The notes beneath the pieces were generated by a model. That model was not told where the DNA came from. It saw nothing but the letters and a program-made list of their open reading frames with translations, and ran no database searches. A stretch of 64,000 nucleotides of DNA, taken from Halobacillus litoralis. GTDB taxonomy: Bacteria; Bacillota; Bacilli; Bacillales; Halobacillaceae. Each line of letters opens with the position of its first letter. Within the stretch, counting starts at the first letter, position 1. Where the stretch lies: NCBI RefSeq assembly GCF_020524085.2, contig NZ_CP129016.1:1730001-1794000 (forward strand), read 5' to 3'. The translations under genes were made by a program, and so were the position numbers. Below, piece by piece: positions 34,203-44,803 of the stretch.

Positions 34203-36962
34203 TCATGCGGCTTCGTTCATGGCTTGCATCCGTTTCACCGTTATTTGGTATTCGTTTTGGGGGTCAAAAATGAAAATATATTCCCCGTCTGCTTCGGGTG
34301 TGAAGCGGAGGTTATCGCCTTCGAGCCATTCACCGTCACGGACAAATTTATATTCCACCGTTTCTCCTGCTGTCAGTTCAATCGGCTCACTTTTCCAAAG
34401 GGCATCCTGTTCATCGAAGGTCAGCATGTTGTCATCACTGGACCAATCGAACGGGGCAGATCCACGCAAGACGACCTTGTTGTATTTCTTTTCTTCTGAA
34501 GGCGCCTCATAGCGCAGCTTCCCTTTGACATCATAAATGGCAACAGAAGCTGCTTCGCTTGTCATCTCAAGCTTGCCTTTATGACTCTTCAGTTTTTCTT
34601 TTTCAAGAAGGGAAGTGAGTTGCACTTTGTTTGGTGTCTGTTGATTGTAAAGGTCAATGATATCCAGCTTCCGTTCCTCTTCGCCGAGGTTCATGACGAC
34701 AAGCACTTTGTCCTGTGGCACGGAACGTTCAAACACGAGGACGTCATCATCAGAGTAGATGATGTTGAAATCTCCATGCGTTAAGGCAGGCTGGTCATTT
34801 CTTGCATCAATCAACGTCTTGTAATGGGAGAGAATATCCTCGTTCTGTTTTTCTTCCTCCCAAATCATCATCTCACGGTAATAGCGGTCTTTCCATTCGT
34901 CCACACTGTTATGATCAGCGCTTTGGGACAAGCCGACCTCATCTCCATAGTAGATGATTGGTGCGCCAGGTAACGTAAACTGAAGAGCAGCCGCGTTTTT
35001 CAATGTGTCTTCGTTCCCATCCGCTTCGAACAAAAAGCGCGGCATGTCGTGACTATCTAAGAAGGTTGCCGCAACGAATTCATCCCCATAAGTCCCGAAG
35101 GTCTCTTCGAGTGAGGACGCTAGTGCGTTTACGGAACCATTTTGAATGAAGGCATTCGTCATAGCTGAATGCGTCTCAAAATCGATCGCTCCATCCAATT
35201 TCCCTTTGTAAGAAGAAATGGTGTCAAGATTGTCCCACACTTCTCCGAAGATGAAGGCATCTTCATCGAGCGATTTTACTTTATGACGGAAATCAACCCA
35301 GAAGCTTTGGCTTGGACCTTTGGCATAATCCAGGCGGAACCCGTCAACTCCGATTTCATTCATCCAGAACGGAACGACTTCATCGAGCATATATGCGCGC
35401 GTTTCCGGGTTGTCGTTGTTCAACTCAGGAAGCTCTTGAATCCCGTAAAATGTCTCATATTCATTCGGGTAATTCGTAAATGTGTACCAATCATAGTAAG
35501 GGCTGTCCGGACCTTTTTCTAAAGCATCCTGGAAAAAGTCGTGCTGATCGGATGTGTGGTTTGGCACAAGGTCATAAACAACTTTCATGTCACGTTTGTG
35601 CGCTTCAGTGACAAGTTCCTTCATGAGCTGGTTGCTGCCAAAACGAGGATCGATGTTCATAAAGTCTGTCGGATGATACCCGTGAGAGTAGGGGCCTTCA
35701 TAAATCGGTGAAATCCACAGTGTATTCACACCAAGATCCTCGATATAATCCATTTTTTCAAGAACACCTTGAAGGTCGCCGCCCATCCAGCCTTTCAGCT
35801 GCTCATCGTAGGGCTGTTCAGGGTTTACAGACGTATTGTTCTCTGTACTTCCATCACGGAAACGATCCACGAACACTTGATAAATGACCGCTTCTTTCGC
35901 CCATTCCGGAGATTCATAAGTGTCTACATAATAAGCGAACTCTGTAGCTTCATCAGAACTCAACACATTGTTATCGGCAAATTGAGAGCCGTCACTGTTG
36001 GAGTTCCAAACATCGAGTTTATATTTTACGCGAGTTTCTTTTTTCTGAGAGGGAATAACACCTTCCATGATTGATGTTTTCAATCCATCGGCATTCTCAA
36101 ACGTATCTGTCACTTGTAAAGGAACGGTTTGTCCATTAAAAGCTTCTCCTCGTTTTCCATCAGGAGTGGTACCGTCCATCGTGTAATAGATCGCCCCTTT
36201 GTCGATCGGTCCAAAGTGCTGGACTTCGACTTTAACCGTTACATCATCACGATGATCCGGAACGTATGGGGTATGGTTATAATCGTGAGTGACCGATTGG
36301 GCGACAGGTACTTTCTTCCACTGGGTGACCGTGTCTTCTTTGGTATCGCCGGATGTGGATAATGTTACTGTTCGAGGTTCGTCGAGGTCTTCCTTATAAG
36401 ACTCCCCGGCAAGGCTGTAAAAATAAGAAACTTCTTCGCCTGATTGTCCTACAATTTTAGTCGTGTACGTATTTTCAGAGGTTTTCGTCATAGGCGCGGC
36501 TGTGTAATGAAAGCCATTTTTGCTTGAAGCGACTGTAGGTGTTACCCACTCAGGGGTTCCCTCAGGTGCGGTTAGCTCAAGCTCCACACTGGCTTCGTAA
36601 GTATCAGCGAGACGGATGTCCACTTTGCGTTCGTCTTCCGGGTGAAAAGCAAAAATGTACTCCGCATCTTGAGGAGCAGTGTATGTCAAATTCGCTCCAG
36701 GCATCCAATTTCCATCATAAACAAACTTGAACTCTGTTACTTTTCCACCTTCCAAAGGAATCGGCTCACTGAGCCATACTCCCTCCTCGGCATTGTAAGT
36801 CAGAGGGTTGTTATCCGAACTCCAATCTAAGGTTTCAGCGTTTCCTCGCAAAACAACATCATCGTACGTCTTTGCATCTGCATAGGTTAATGCAACCGGT
36901 TGCGCAAATGACAAAAATAAAAGCGCGATACCGATCAGCCATATCCAACGTTTTTGAATCAA
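34203..36962 (-). CDS. Secreted acidic GH13 alpha-amylase / pullulanase-type enzyme
   Basis: This 919-residue exoenzyme has a signal peptide (about 1-29). A starch-binding-like beta domain (about 33-120, VVLRGNAETLDWSSDNNPLT) precedes two further beta domains. The GH13 catalytic barrel spans about 370-750, and a second copy of the first beta domain lies at the C-terminus (about 830-910, VVLRGSAPFDWSSDDNMLTF). Catalytic regions: VVYDLVPNHTSDQ, VDGFRLDYAKGPSQ (nucleophile), FIFGEVWDN (acid/base) and ATFLDSHDMPRFL. Asp and Glu are very frequent, typical of enzymes from saline habitats. It would degrade starch outside, feeding mdxEFG. A cre site precedes it. Confidence 0.88.
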   Translation of the reverse strand: MIQKRWIWLIGIALLFLSFAQPVALTYADAKTYDDVVLRGNAETLDWSSDNNPLTYNAEEGVWLSEPIPLEGGKVTEFKFVYDGNWMPGANLTYTAPQDAEYIFAFHPEDERKVDIRLADTYEASVELELTAPEGTPEWVTPTVASSKNGFHYTAAPMTKTSENTYTTKIVGQSGEEVSYFYSLAGESYKEDLDEPRTVTLSTSGDTKEDTVTQWKKVPVAQSVTHDYNHTPYVPDHRDDVTVKVEVQHFGPIDKGAIYYTMDGTTPDGKRGEAFNGQTVPLQVTDTFENADGLKTSIMEGVIPSQKKETRVKYKLDVWNSNSDGSQFADNNVLSSDEATEFAYYVDTYESPEWAKEAVIYQVFVDRFRDGSTENNTSVNPEQPYDEQLKGWMGGDLQGVLEKMDYIEDLGVNTLWISPIYEGPYSHGYHPTDFMNIDPRFGSNQLMKELVTEAHKRDMKVVYDLVPNHTSDQHDFFQDALEKGPDSPYYDWYTFTNYPNEYETFYGIQELPELNNDNPETRAYMLDEVVPFWMNEIGVDGFRLDYAKGPSQSFWVDFRHKVKSLDEDAFIFGEVWDNLDTISSYKGKLDGAIDFETHSAMTNAFIQNGSVNALASSLEETFGTYGDEFVAATFLDSHDMPRFLFEADGNEDTLKNAAALQFTLPGAPIIYYGDEVGLSQSADHNSVDEWKDRYYREMMIWEEEKQNEDILSHYKTLIDARNDQPALTHGDFNIIYSDDDVLVFERSVPQDKVLVVMNLGEEERKLDIIDLYNQQTPNKVQLTSLLEKEKLKSHKGKLEMTSEAASVAIYDVKGKLRYEAPSEEKKYNKVVLRGSAPFDWSSDDNMLTFDEQDALWKSEPIELTAGETVEYKFVRDGEWLEGDNLRFTPEADGEYIFIFDPQNEYQITVKRMQAMNEAA
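36892..36903. promoter_or_regulatory. Possible LacI-type operator inside the amylase signal-peptide codons
   Basis: GCAACCGGTTGC is a perfect 12-bp palindrome with the central CG of LacI-family operators, 60 bp into the coding region. Weak evidence by itself. Confidence 0.3.
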
Positions 36963-36990
36963 ACGAATCCCATCCTTTCAAAATTTTAAG

Positions 36991-37004
36991 TGAAATCGCT
37001 TTCA
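36991..37004. promoter_or_regulatory. cre site of the amylase gene
   Basis: TGAAATCGCTTTCA matches the core of the CcpA consensus fully, 29 bp upstream of the amylase ATG, consistent with the classic glucose repression of amylase genes in Bacillus. Confidence 0.75.
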
Positions 37005-37076
37005 TATTAAAGGAGTGGATAAAGATTGTCTATAGGGCGATAGGATTAATTGTCTGAAAAGAAAGAAAAGTCCCGC

Positions 37077-37670
37077 TTACTCCAAGAGCAAACGGAACAA
37101 GTAGACCCCTATTTTTACATATTCGGTAAACGTCATTCTGCTTTCATCTTCTGTCATTCCATCAGAAGGATTGAAGAAAGAAGAGTCAAAGGAGTAGCCC
37201 AACTCTATTTGGTCGTCATAAATATCATCAAATGTCATTTTCGTACGCCGGGAATGGTAATCGCTGGTCACAACCAGGGCAGAACTAAAACCTTCTTCTT
37301 CCATTATATTTTTAGATAGAGTGGCATTTTCGTATGTACTGGTAGCAGAAGGTTCTTCAAAAATCGCGCCTTGAGGGACTCCCATACTCATGGCTTCCTC
37401 TGGTGTTGTTCCACTTTCCGTCGAATTCGTTAAAATCATATGATCTGCCAAACCTTCATTGAATAGATCGACCGCATGCTCAAGGCGTTCCCCATTTCCA
37501 CTCAAAACAACAATCGCATCATATTCTGAAGAGGAGTCCAGGGAATCTTCAGCCATAAGAAATTCTGGTCCCAACAGAAGAGGTGTCATCACTCCTGCTG
37601 ATAGGAATAGAATGAATATTAGGAAGGACGTAAGGATGATCTTTTTCGTTTTCTTTATATGAGATGCCAT
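37077..37670 (-). CDS. YdcF-like (DUF218) membrane-anchored protein
   Basis: The ATG at 37670 follows a GGGGG tract. The ~197-residue product has one N-terminal span (TSFLIFILFLSAGVMTPLLL) and an outside DUF218 domain with DAIVVLSGNGERLEHAVDLF, ADHMILTNSTESGTTPEEAM, ATSTYENATLSKNIM and VVTSDYHSRRTKMTF. This family includes SanA and YdcF, linked to envelope integrity. The role here is unknown. It is divergent from the DUF2187 gene. Confidence 0.8.
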   Translation of the reverse strand: MASHIKKTKKIILTSFLIFILFLSAGVMTPLLLGPEFLMAEDSLDSSSEYDAIVVLSGNGERLEHAVDLFNEGLADHMILTNSTESGTTPEEAMSMGVPQGAIFEEPSATSTYENATLSKNIMEEEGFSSALVVTSDYHSRRTKMTFDDIYDDQIELGYSFDSSFFNPSDGMTEDESRMTFTEYVKIGVYLFRLLLE

Positions 37671-37863
37671 AAAAAACCCCCAATTTTTGTATAACTCCAT
37701 AATCTTGTATATATCTCTGGAGAAATTTATTAAACCTACTATTGTTTTACTTGTATAATCTTGTCGAATTTAGTAACATATATTGTAAAAGTTTTGTTTG
37801 AATTGTTTGTTAATTTATTGTAAAGTTTATTCAAAATACGAGGAAGAGAAAGGGTAGAGAGAT

Positions 37864-38073
37864 ATGATACAACCTGATGATCGCATTGCCACTCCAGGGC
37901 AAATCGTAACGTTTGAGAGAAATGACATCATTTTCAAAGGAAGGGTCATTCCGAGTCAATGTCAGCAATCCGTTATTGTAGATTTGACGATTATGGATAA
38001 CTTAGATGAAATCGATTTCGAGTATGATCGAACGGTTGTGGCTCATACCAATTATCGTATTATAGAAGAATAG
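37864..38073 (+). CDS. DUF2187 (YkvS-like) small protein
   Basis: This 69-residue soluble protein starts MIQPDDRIATPGQIVTFERN, with FKGRVIPSQCQQSVIVDLTI and YDRTVVAHTNYRIIEE. It is a KOW-like beta barrel of the DUF2187 family, common in Bacillaceae, with unknown role. AGAGAGAT precedes the ATG. It has its own promoter region and terminator. Confidence 0.75.
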   Translation: MIQPDDRIATPGQIVTFERNDIIFKGRVIPSQCQQSVIVDLTIMDNLDEIDFEYDRTVVAHTNYRIIEE

Positions 38074-38077
38074 CACA

Positions 38078-38112
38078 AATACCCTTTCCTATAAATGGAA
38101 AGGGTATTATTT
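38078..38112 (+). terminator. Terminator of the DUF2187 gene
   Basis: AATACCCTTTCC / GGAAAGGGTATT, 7-nt loop, weak T tail. Confidence 0.75.
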
Positions 38113-38249
38113 TGGTTAAATTACTTGGTTAAATATTCCTTTATAATTAATAATTACTAGTCCCATGTGCTGTTTCGGGCATACGGATTTACAGATATAT
38201 TAATAGAAGGAAAAGAAATTGCGTACGATTGATGAGAGGGTGTAGTCAT

Positions 38250-38507
38250 TTGCCGCAATTAACCAAACTATTATTAGAACATAAAGAATTGACATTACGT
38301 GCACGTTACAGTGTTCGTATCGATCGAACGATTGTGATTGAACCTTTGAGACAGTTGACCGAAGATACGTTTAGAAATGTACTGAACAAGAAAAGTGTAC
38401 ATAAGATTGCCATTATGAACGCAGATAATGCATCTATAGAAAAGTATGAAGGGCCATTTCGATTCTGCCGAATGAATGGCATCCTCATTTTTAAACCAAT
38501 GGCATGA
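38250..38507 (+). CDS. Hypothetical 85-residue protein
   Basis: I do not recognise a family. The TTG at 38250 is chosen because GAGGGTG lies 8 bp upstream; the frame is also open from 38229. The product (PQLTKLLLEHKELTLRARYS ... NGILIFKPMA) is basic, with a strand-helix pattern. A strong terminator directly downstream supports a real gene. Small, alone, and of unknown function. Confidence 0.5.
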   Translation: MPQLTKLLLEHKELTLRARYSVRIDRTIVIEPLRQLTEDTFRNVLNKKSVHKIAIMNADNASIEKYEGPFRFCRMNGILIFKPMA

Positions 38508-38542
38508 AAAAAGGACTTCCTCTAATGGAAGTCCTTTTTTTT
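38507..38542. terminator. Bidirectional terminator before the LCP gene
   Basis: AAAAAAGGACTTCC / GGAAGTCCTTTTTT around TCTAAT serves both convergent genes. Confidence 0.9.
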
Positions 38543-38545
38543 GAC

Positions 38546-39583
38546 TCAATTGAAAGAGTCATCATAGGTTTTGTCTTCAGCTTCAGGTACGGGTAGATCT
38601 AATGATTTCTTCAACTCGCGTTTCGTTTCTTCAAGACTTTCTTCATTGGGGACAAAATAATACAATCCGTCATTAAGACGTTTATTTTCACCGTCTATTT
38701 CCGAAGTGTCCACGGAAGTACGATCGGAAGAGAAGGCTTTTCTTAAACTGAGCATCTCACCAGGGGTTAGGTTTGTGCTTACGTTTTCTCCTATGACATC
38801 TTTCATTTCGCCTACTTTAAATAGTGTACCTGGAGACAAAGCTTCATTAATGCTGGCCTTAATAAACTGTCTTTGCCTTTCATCTCTCGTATAGGATACG
38901 GCTACATCACGCTTTCTCATCCTTACAAAAGCGAGTGCTTCTTCCCCATCCATTTTCATTGGACCTTCTTCAAATTCGATCTTTTTATAGTAATCTATGC
39001 TGCTTCGTTCCCAGAAACCTTCTTTGACATCAACCGTCACTCCACCGAGGAGATTGACAATTTCAATGAAACCCTCAAAGTTGACGGTGGCATATTTATC
39101 AATAGGGATCTCTAACAAATCTTCGACGGTTTCTACGGTCAATTTTTCTGAGCCGTACCCTGTCACTTCACCTAATGTGTAGGCAGCGTTGATTTTGTGA
39201 GAACCGGCATATTTCTGGCGTACTTTTGAAGCGGGGATCTCCACGAGTGTGTCCCTTGGGATGCTCGTCATCGTCATTTTATTTGTGTCAGGATCAAGGG
39301 TTAATACAATTTGGGTATCTGCGCGACCGGCTTTTCCGTCTGTGGAATAATCCTCTACGCCCATCAAAAGGATGGAAATCGGATCTTCCAGGGCATCAAC
39401 CGCTTCTTCTCGTAGATCTGATTTATCTCCTCGATCCAGACCTTCATAGGCAGCGGTGTACACTTGGGTCACATAGTAAAAACCTCCGCCAGCTATTAAG
39501 GTTATTAAAAACAATAGAGCCGCGATCAGACGTATCTTCTTCTTCTTTTTACGTCTGCGCACTCGTATGATTCTTTTCGTCAA
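38546..39583 (-). CDS. LytR-CpsA-Psr (LCP) family wall-polymer ligase
   Basis: A TTG start at 39583 is favoured by GAGGTG 7 bp upstream. The ~345-residue product has a very basic tail (KRIIRVRRRKKKKKIR), one span, and an outside LCP domain: DPISILLMGVEDYSTDGKAG, RADTQIVLTLD, TSIPRDTLVEIP, HKINAAYTLG and GEEALAFVRMRKRDVAVSYT-R-DERQRQ. These include the conserved Arg and Asp residues that bind the lipid pyrophosphate. LCP enzymes attach teichoic acid or other glycopolymers to peptidoglycan. It is a second LCP gene besides tagV in this window. Confidence 0.9.
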   Translation of the reverse strand: MTKRIIRVRRRKKKKKIRLIAALLFLITLIAGGGFYYVTQVYTAAYEGLDRGDKSDLREEAVDALEDPISILLMGVEDYSTDGKAGRADTQIVLTLDPDTNKMTMTSIPRDTLVEIPASKVRQKYAGSHKINAAYTLGEVTGYGSEKLTVETVEDLLEIPIDKYATVNFEGFIEIVNLLGGVTVDVKEGFWERSSIDYYKKIEFEEGPMKMDGEEALAFVRMRKRDVAVSYTRDERQRQFIKASINEALSPGTLFKVGEMKDVIGENVSTNLTPGEMLSLRKAFSSDRTSVDTSEIDGENKRLNDGLYYFVPNEESLEETKRELKKSLDLPVPEAEDKTYDDSFN

Positions 39584-39812
39584 AATAGAACACCTCAATT
39601 TCTAACCTCTCGATTATCTATTTTACCACAGTTGGAAACATCCGATAGATACGCATCTTTTGTCGGATAATTTGTAAAACAGCTGTTATAAATAGTCGTT
39701 TTTTCACGTGTCATTGGGAACATTTACATTTTTTTACGGAAAATAAATATAAAATCTATTCTGAATTTTATATACTAGACCTGATTGATATTAAAGACAA
39801 AGGGGATGCCTT

Positions 39813-42800
39813 GTGAAAAAACTATTACATTTGTTGTTAATCGTATCATTAGTTTTCAGCTATGCTGTTATACCTACTTCTTCAGCAAAAGCTGAAGGGA
39901 TGGACGACCTGATTATTTCTGAATACGTAGAAGGTTCGGGTTTTAACAAAGCATTGGAGATCTACAATGGTACCGGTGAAGATGTTGACCTATCCGCGTA
40001 CACATTGGAGCTATATTCCAATGGTAGTGTGGAATCATCTCGAATGGAATCTCTAACTGGAACACTGGCTTCAGGAGATGTGTATGTGGTGTCTGATAGT
40101 CAGGCTGGCGAAGAAATTCAGTCTGTTACAGATCTGACTAGTAGTGTGACAAGCTTTAATGGGGATGATGTCTTAGTTTTAAAAAATGAGAATGGCGTCA
40201 CACGGACAGCATTGGACAGGTAGGCGGTAGTGATATTTTTGGTAAAGATGTCACCCTCGTAAGGCAGCCGGAAGTGATGACTGGCGACCAGGACCCTAAC
40301 GATGCCTTTCAGGTAAGTGAAGAATGGGATACGTACGCAAAAGACACCTTCGACTATCTTGGAAGCTACGACGTACCTGAGGAAGAAGAAGTCGAGTTAC
40401 AAACGATAGCCGAAGCTCGTGCTATGGATACCGGAGCAACTGTACGCGTGGAAGGAATCGCAACAGCAGCTTTCGAAGCGGGTGGACAGACGAACCTTTA
40501 CATACAAGATGAAACAGCTGGCATCATCGTCCGTGCCCCAGGTCTCAATATCCAGGTGGGGGACCGTGTAGAAGCTCAAGGGGAAAATAGCGATTATTAT
40601 GGAATGGCTCAAATTTTATCTTCTTCAGCTAATGTAGAAGTTGTAGAAAGTTCAGCCGGAGTTCCTGATGCTCAAGAAGTCAACAGCTCTGCCTTCACCG
40701 GTTCCAATGGAGAAGCAATTGAAGGGGAGTTTGTACAAGTAAATCAAGTAGAAGTTATCGACAAAAATGAATTTGGTGATTTTACTGTTCAAGATGAACA
40801 AGGAACTTTTGTGGTTCAACCTCAAAACGAAGACTTGTTAAGCGTAGGGGATACGTTTGAACAAGTAAAAGGTGTAGTGGATTACAATTACGGGGAGTAT
40901 AAGCTGCTTCCTCGTTCACAATCTGATTTGATTGAAAAAGTATTCGCTGTTACCGCAAATCCTGCTTCAGGATCAGTGGTGCAGGGAACAGAAGTTACGT
41001 TGAATACAGCAGAGCCAGACGCCACTATTCATTATACGGTAGATGGTTCTGAGCCAACTGCCGAAAGTACGGAATATGAATCACCGATTTTGATTACGCA
41101 AGATACCGTCGTTCAAGCAGTTGTTGTTCGGGCAAACGGCGAAACGAGTGAAGTCGCTTCTTTTGAATACAAGGCATTAAAAGCATTGGATGACGTTGAG
41201 ATCCATGATATTCAGGGAGCCGCTCACACGTCTCCGTATGAAGGACAAAACGTTAAAGGTGTTGAAGGAGTTGTTACGAAGCTCGATGGAAACAACGGTT
41301 TCTATGTTCAATCTTTGAATCCTGATGACGATATTGCCACATCAGAAGGAATTTATGTGTATAAGCGTTCCTCTGGTGTAGAAACCGGTGATGTCGTATC
41401 TGTGAACGGAAAAGTTACCGAATGGCGTGAAGATGGCTACTCTGATGCAGCCGATCTACTAACGACACAAATGAGCGCCAGTGAGGTTACGGTTCTCTCT
41501 TCTGGGCAGTCTTTACCTGATCCTGTTGTCATCGGTGTGGACCGTGAACAACCGACAAAAGTGATTGAAGATGATGGACTGGAATCCTTCGATCCTACTC
41601 AGGATGGTCTTGATTTTTATGAAAGTCTGGAAGGGATGCTTATTGAGCTGCCAGAACCTAAGGTCACTGGCCCTGTTAAATATGATGAACTGCCTGTTTA
41701 TGTAGAAACAAGCGAGGACCAGGATTTCACTAGAGCCGGAGGGTTGTTGATTTCACCGGAAGACTACAATCCTGAACGAATGCTTGTTGACGTCGATGGA
41801 TTCGATGTCGATGCGAAGACAGGAGATTATTTCAAACAATCGATTACGGGTGTTGTCAGCTATGACTACAGCAATTTCAAGATTCGTGTCACTGGTGAGC
41901 TTCCAGAACTTCAAGATGGAGGAACAGACAGGCAGTCCGCAGAGCTTGAAGGTTTAAAACCGAAAATGACGGTGGCCACTTATAACATGGAAAACTTCCA
42001 TGCAGGTACAGATCCTGAAAAGGTTCAGCGCATTGCTGAGTCGATGGTTGAAAACTTGAACACTCCAGACGTTGTAGGGCTTGTAGAAGTTCAAGACAAC
42101 ACGGGTCCGACAGATGATGGAACGGTCGAAGCGGACGAAAGCTATCAAACATTGATTGATGCGATTGTAGAAGCTGGTGGTCCGGAATATGAATTCACAG
42201 ACATTGCACCACTTGATAAAACAGATGGTGGGCAGCCTGGCGGAAACATCCGCGTCGGTTTCATTTATAATCCTGATCGTGTCACGTTGACAGACAAGCC
42301 GAGTGGAGATGCTACAACGGCTGTAGATGTGAATGAAGACGGATTGACGATGAACCCTGGACGCATTGATCCGACAAACGAAGCTTTTGACGATTCCAGA
42401 AAATCGTTGGCTGCAGAATTCGAGTTCAACGGTGAGAAAGTGGTTGTCGTTGCGAACCACTTCAACTCCAAAGGCGGCGATGATGGGTTGTTTGGTGCCA
42501 ATCAACCAGTCGTGCTCGGAAGTGAAGTGCAGCGTTTGAAGCAAGCAGAAGTGATCAATGGTTTTGTTGAAAAAGTAGAGGAACGTATGGACCATGCTAA
42601 CGTCGTGGTTCTAGGCGACCTGAATGACTTCGAATTCTCAGCACCTGTTGAGACCTTGAAAGGGGACGATCTCACGAACATGATGGAGGAGCTTCCGGAA
42701 GAAGAACGATACACGTACATCTACCAAGGAAATTCTCAAGTGCTGGATCATATTCTTGTCAGCAATCACCTGGCCAAGCGTACGAAAGTGGAAACTGTAA

Positions 42801-42937
42801 ATATTAATGCTGACTTTTCTGAAGCGGATGGTCGTGCGAGTGACCATGATCCGGTCCTTGCACAAATTCATTTGAAAAAGTCGAAGCAAGGTCCCCCTGC
42901 ATGGGCGAAAAAAACGAAGCATCATAAACATCATTAA
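39813..42937 (+). pseudogene. Large secreted multi-domain nuclease (lamin-tail + endonuclease/exonuclease/phosphatase), frameshifted
   Basis: The GTG at 39813 follows AGGGGATG. Domains in order: signal peptide (1-28), lamin-tail domain (about 30-150, MDDLIISEYVEGSGFNKALE), two OB-like domains (about 170-290 and 450-620), a chitobiase-like beta repeat between them (TNPASGSVVQGTEVTLN-type), and a C-terminal exonuclease-endonuclease-phosphatase domain (VATYNMENFHAGTD, VGLVEVQDNTG, NHFNSKGGDDG, VVLGDLNDFE, ASDHDPVLAQ). The architecture matches bacterial extracellular DNases. The frame breaks near 40203: the first part ends after NENGV, and DSIGQVGGSD resumes in another frame. Removing one AC of GTCACACGG, or adding one base, restores a ~1041-residue protein. 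Confidence 0.85.
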
Positions 42938-42939
42938 AA

Positions 42940-42977
42940 CAAATTCCCCCCGCTAGAGATAGCGGGGGAATTTTTAT
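42940..42977. terminator. Bidirectional terminator between nuclease and APC permease
   Basis: AAATTCCCCCCGCTA / TAGCGGGGGAATTT with a T5 tail. Its right edge touches the permease stop. Confidence 0.9.
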
Positions 42978-44428
42978 ATTTCTTCTTTTTCTAATATCAG
43001 ATAGTTCATTTCTTTCCGGTCGATACTGTTGTATCGTTTGGCGTTGAAAGCGTAGAAAGCAAAACCCAATGCGACCCAAATCAGGAGAGCAATATAAGAC
43101 TCTTTCCCGAGTGAAGCGGGGGAGAATGGGAGTAAAAGTAAAGCTAGGAACCCTACAGCACTAATCATGCCGATCAGCGAGAACAATTTCTTCCAAGGGG
43201 CAGCCGTACGTGATGATTCGGCATTTGTTTCTTTCCAAGAGAAGAACTTGTAAGCAGTTGCCGTACAAAAGAAATAGGCGATGGCTACACCTGTGGAAGA
43301 CATATCTACTACCCATAACAATGCTTCTCTTCCAAACCATGGAGCAATCAGACAAATGAGCATTGTGAAAAGGATTCCAACGTAAGGGGTATTGTATTTC
43401 GGGTGCAATCTTCTGAACAAGTCTGGTAAAATCCTTGCTCTTCCCATCGCAAACGTCAGTCGGCTTGCGGATATGTAAAATCCATTCAGCCCTGTGAAAA
43501 TCCCCATACAAACAGCTACAGCAATAATCCACACACCTGCTCTACCGAGGTAACTTTCAATGGCGTCTCCTGTGCCCCACACAGACTGGTTTTCCGATAT
43601 GTTCAATAGAAGCTCCTGCCACGGCATCGTGCTTGCGGTAATGAGGATCATCGCACTATAAGCAAGCCCTGCAGCAAGGAGAGACCAAATGATCAGTCCG
43701 AATGCTTTTTTCGCTTCGAATTTAAACTCCTCAGCTGCCTGAGGGATGTTATCAAAACCGACGTAAGCAAAAGGAGCAATCGCTAAAATCGTCAGTATGG
43801 AAGCGAGCATAGACTGATCCGGATGGAAAGCAGGTCTAATGTTTGCTATCTGCGGCCCCTCTGCAATGATGGCTCCGATCGCTAATAGCACAATGCCTGC
43901 AATTAAAATTAAACTGAAGATAAATTGAGTCTGCCCTGAAAAACTGGCTCCGCGAATATTCAAAACCGCAAAAGCAATCAGAGCAAGGCTTGCGATCGCG
44001 ATTTGAATGATGGACACTTCATAACCAGCTACCGTATAGAGGTTACCTGTCCGAACTAAGTCAGGGAATAAAAATTTCGTAAGTAATGCCAATGCCGAGG
44101 CATTTAATGCGACGATACAGATGTAGCCAAGCGTCAAAAACCATCCCGCCACAAATGCGAATTGTCTTCCGAAACCTATATAAGCATACGCGAATTCCCC
44201 GCCGGTGACCGGGAATTTTTCAATAAGGAATCCGTAACTGACCCCAATAATCATCATAAGAATGGCCCCGAGTAAAAGGCCGGTCACTACGCCTAGAGGC
44301 CCGGCCTGACTGATCCAGTCTGTCGGCAGAACAAAAGCCCCCCAGCCAATCGCTGATCCAAATGCGATGGCCCATACCCAATGGGGCTTCAGTGATCGCT
44401 CTAATTTTCGTCTCTCTCTCAAATCCAT
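42974..44428 (-). CDS. APC-superfamily amino-acid permease
   Basis: The ATG at 44428 follows AAAGGGAGG. The ~484-residue protein has twelve to thirteen spans. The APC substrate-site segment in span 1 is visible as AIAFGSAIGWGAFVLPTDWI, and span 6 as APFAYVGFDNIPQAAEEFKF. TGGEFAYAYIGFGRQFAFVA and GLNGFYISASRLTFAMGRAR are typical of YfnA/EutP-like permeases. Substrate unknown. It stands alone. Confidence 0.88.
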   Translation of the reverse strand: MDLRERRKLERSLKPHWVWAIAFGSAIGWGAFVLPTDWISQAGPLGVVTGLLLGAILMMIIGVSYGFLIEKFPVTGGEFAYAYIGFGRQFAFVAGWFLTLGYICIVALNASALALLTKFLFPDLVRTGNLYTVAGYEVSIIQIAIASLALIAFAVLNIRGASFSGQTQFIFSLILIAGIVLLAIGAIIAEGPQIANIRPAFHPDQSMLASILTILAIAPFAYVGFDNIPQAAEEFKFEAKKAFGLIIWSLLAAGLAYSAMILITASTMPWQELLLNISENQSVWGTGDAIESYLGRAGVWIIAVAVCMGIFTGLNGFYISASRLTFAMGRARILPDLFRRLHPKYNTPYVGILFTMLICLIAPWFGREALLWVVDMSSTGVAIAYFFCTATAYKFFSWKETNAESSRTAAPWKKLFSLIGMISAVGFLALLLLPFSPASLGKESYIALLIWVALGFAFYAFNAKRYNSIDRKEMNYLILEKEEI

Positions 44429-44803
44429 GACCTCCCTTTTTGAAAAAAGATTGTAAATTTTCATATATGTGTAAAATTTTCCAATCCTATCTGTTATGAT
44501 GAGAAAAGCTGTAAATGCTTGATGAATTTTGCATGATTATAGCGACTTTTGTCAATTTTTTCGTCTTATCGGTGGTTGGATTTTGGAGGAATTTAGCGTT
44601 ACTTTACATTGAAATGTTTCAAAAAGTGGGGGTTTGGCTAAAGAAAAGTAAATAAATCGTTACAATCAAAACCGGATTCTTGTGATATAATTTTTCACGG
44701 TTAATATGTAGCAAAACCGATGTAACTATACAGACAAATATGGAAATTATATATCAGCTTATGACCTCTGGGAGAGGACATAATAAACCTGAGGAGGATC
44801 TTT
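44429..44803. other. Long leader between the APC permease and tagO
   Basis: 375 bp with no gene. An extended -10 box TGATATAAT lies at 44684-44692 (TATAAT 44687-44692), about 112 bp before tagO. TTACAA 20 bp further up is a poor -35. The transcribed leader (CGATGTAACTATACAG ... CTCTGGGAGAGGACATAATAAA) contains CTCTGGGAG, which could fold, but I recognise no riboswitch. Confidence 0.5.
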
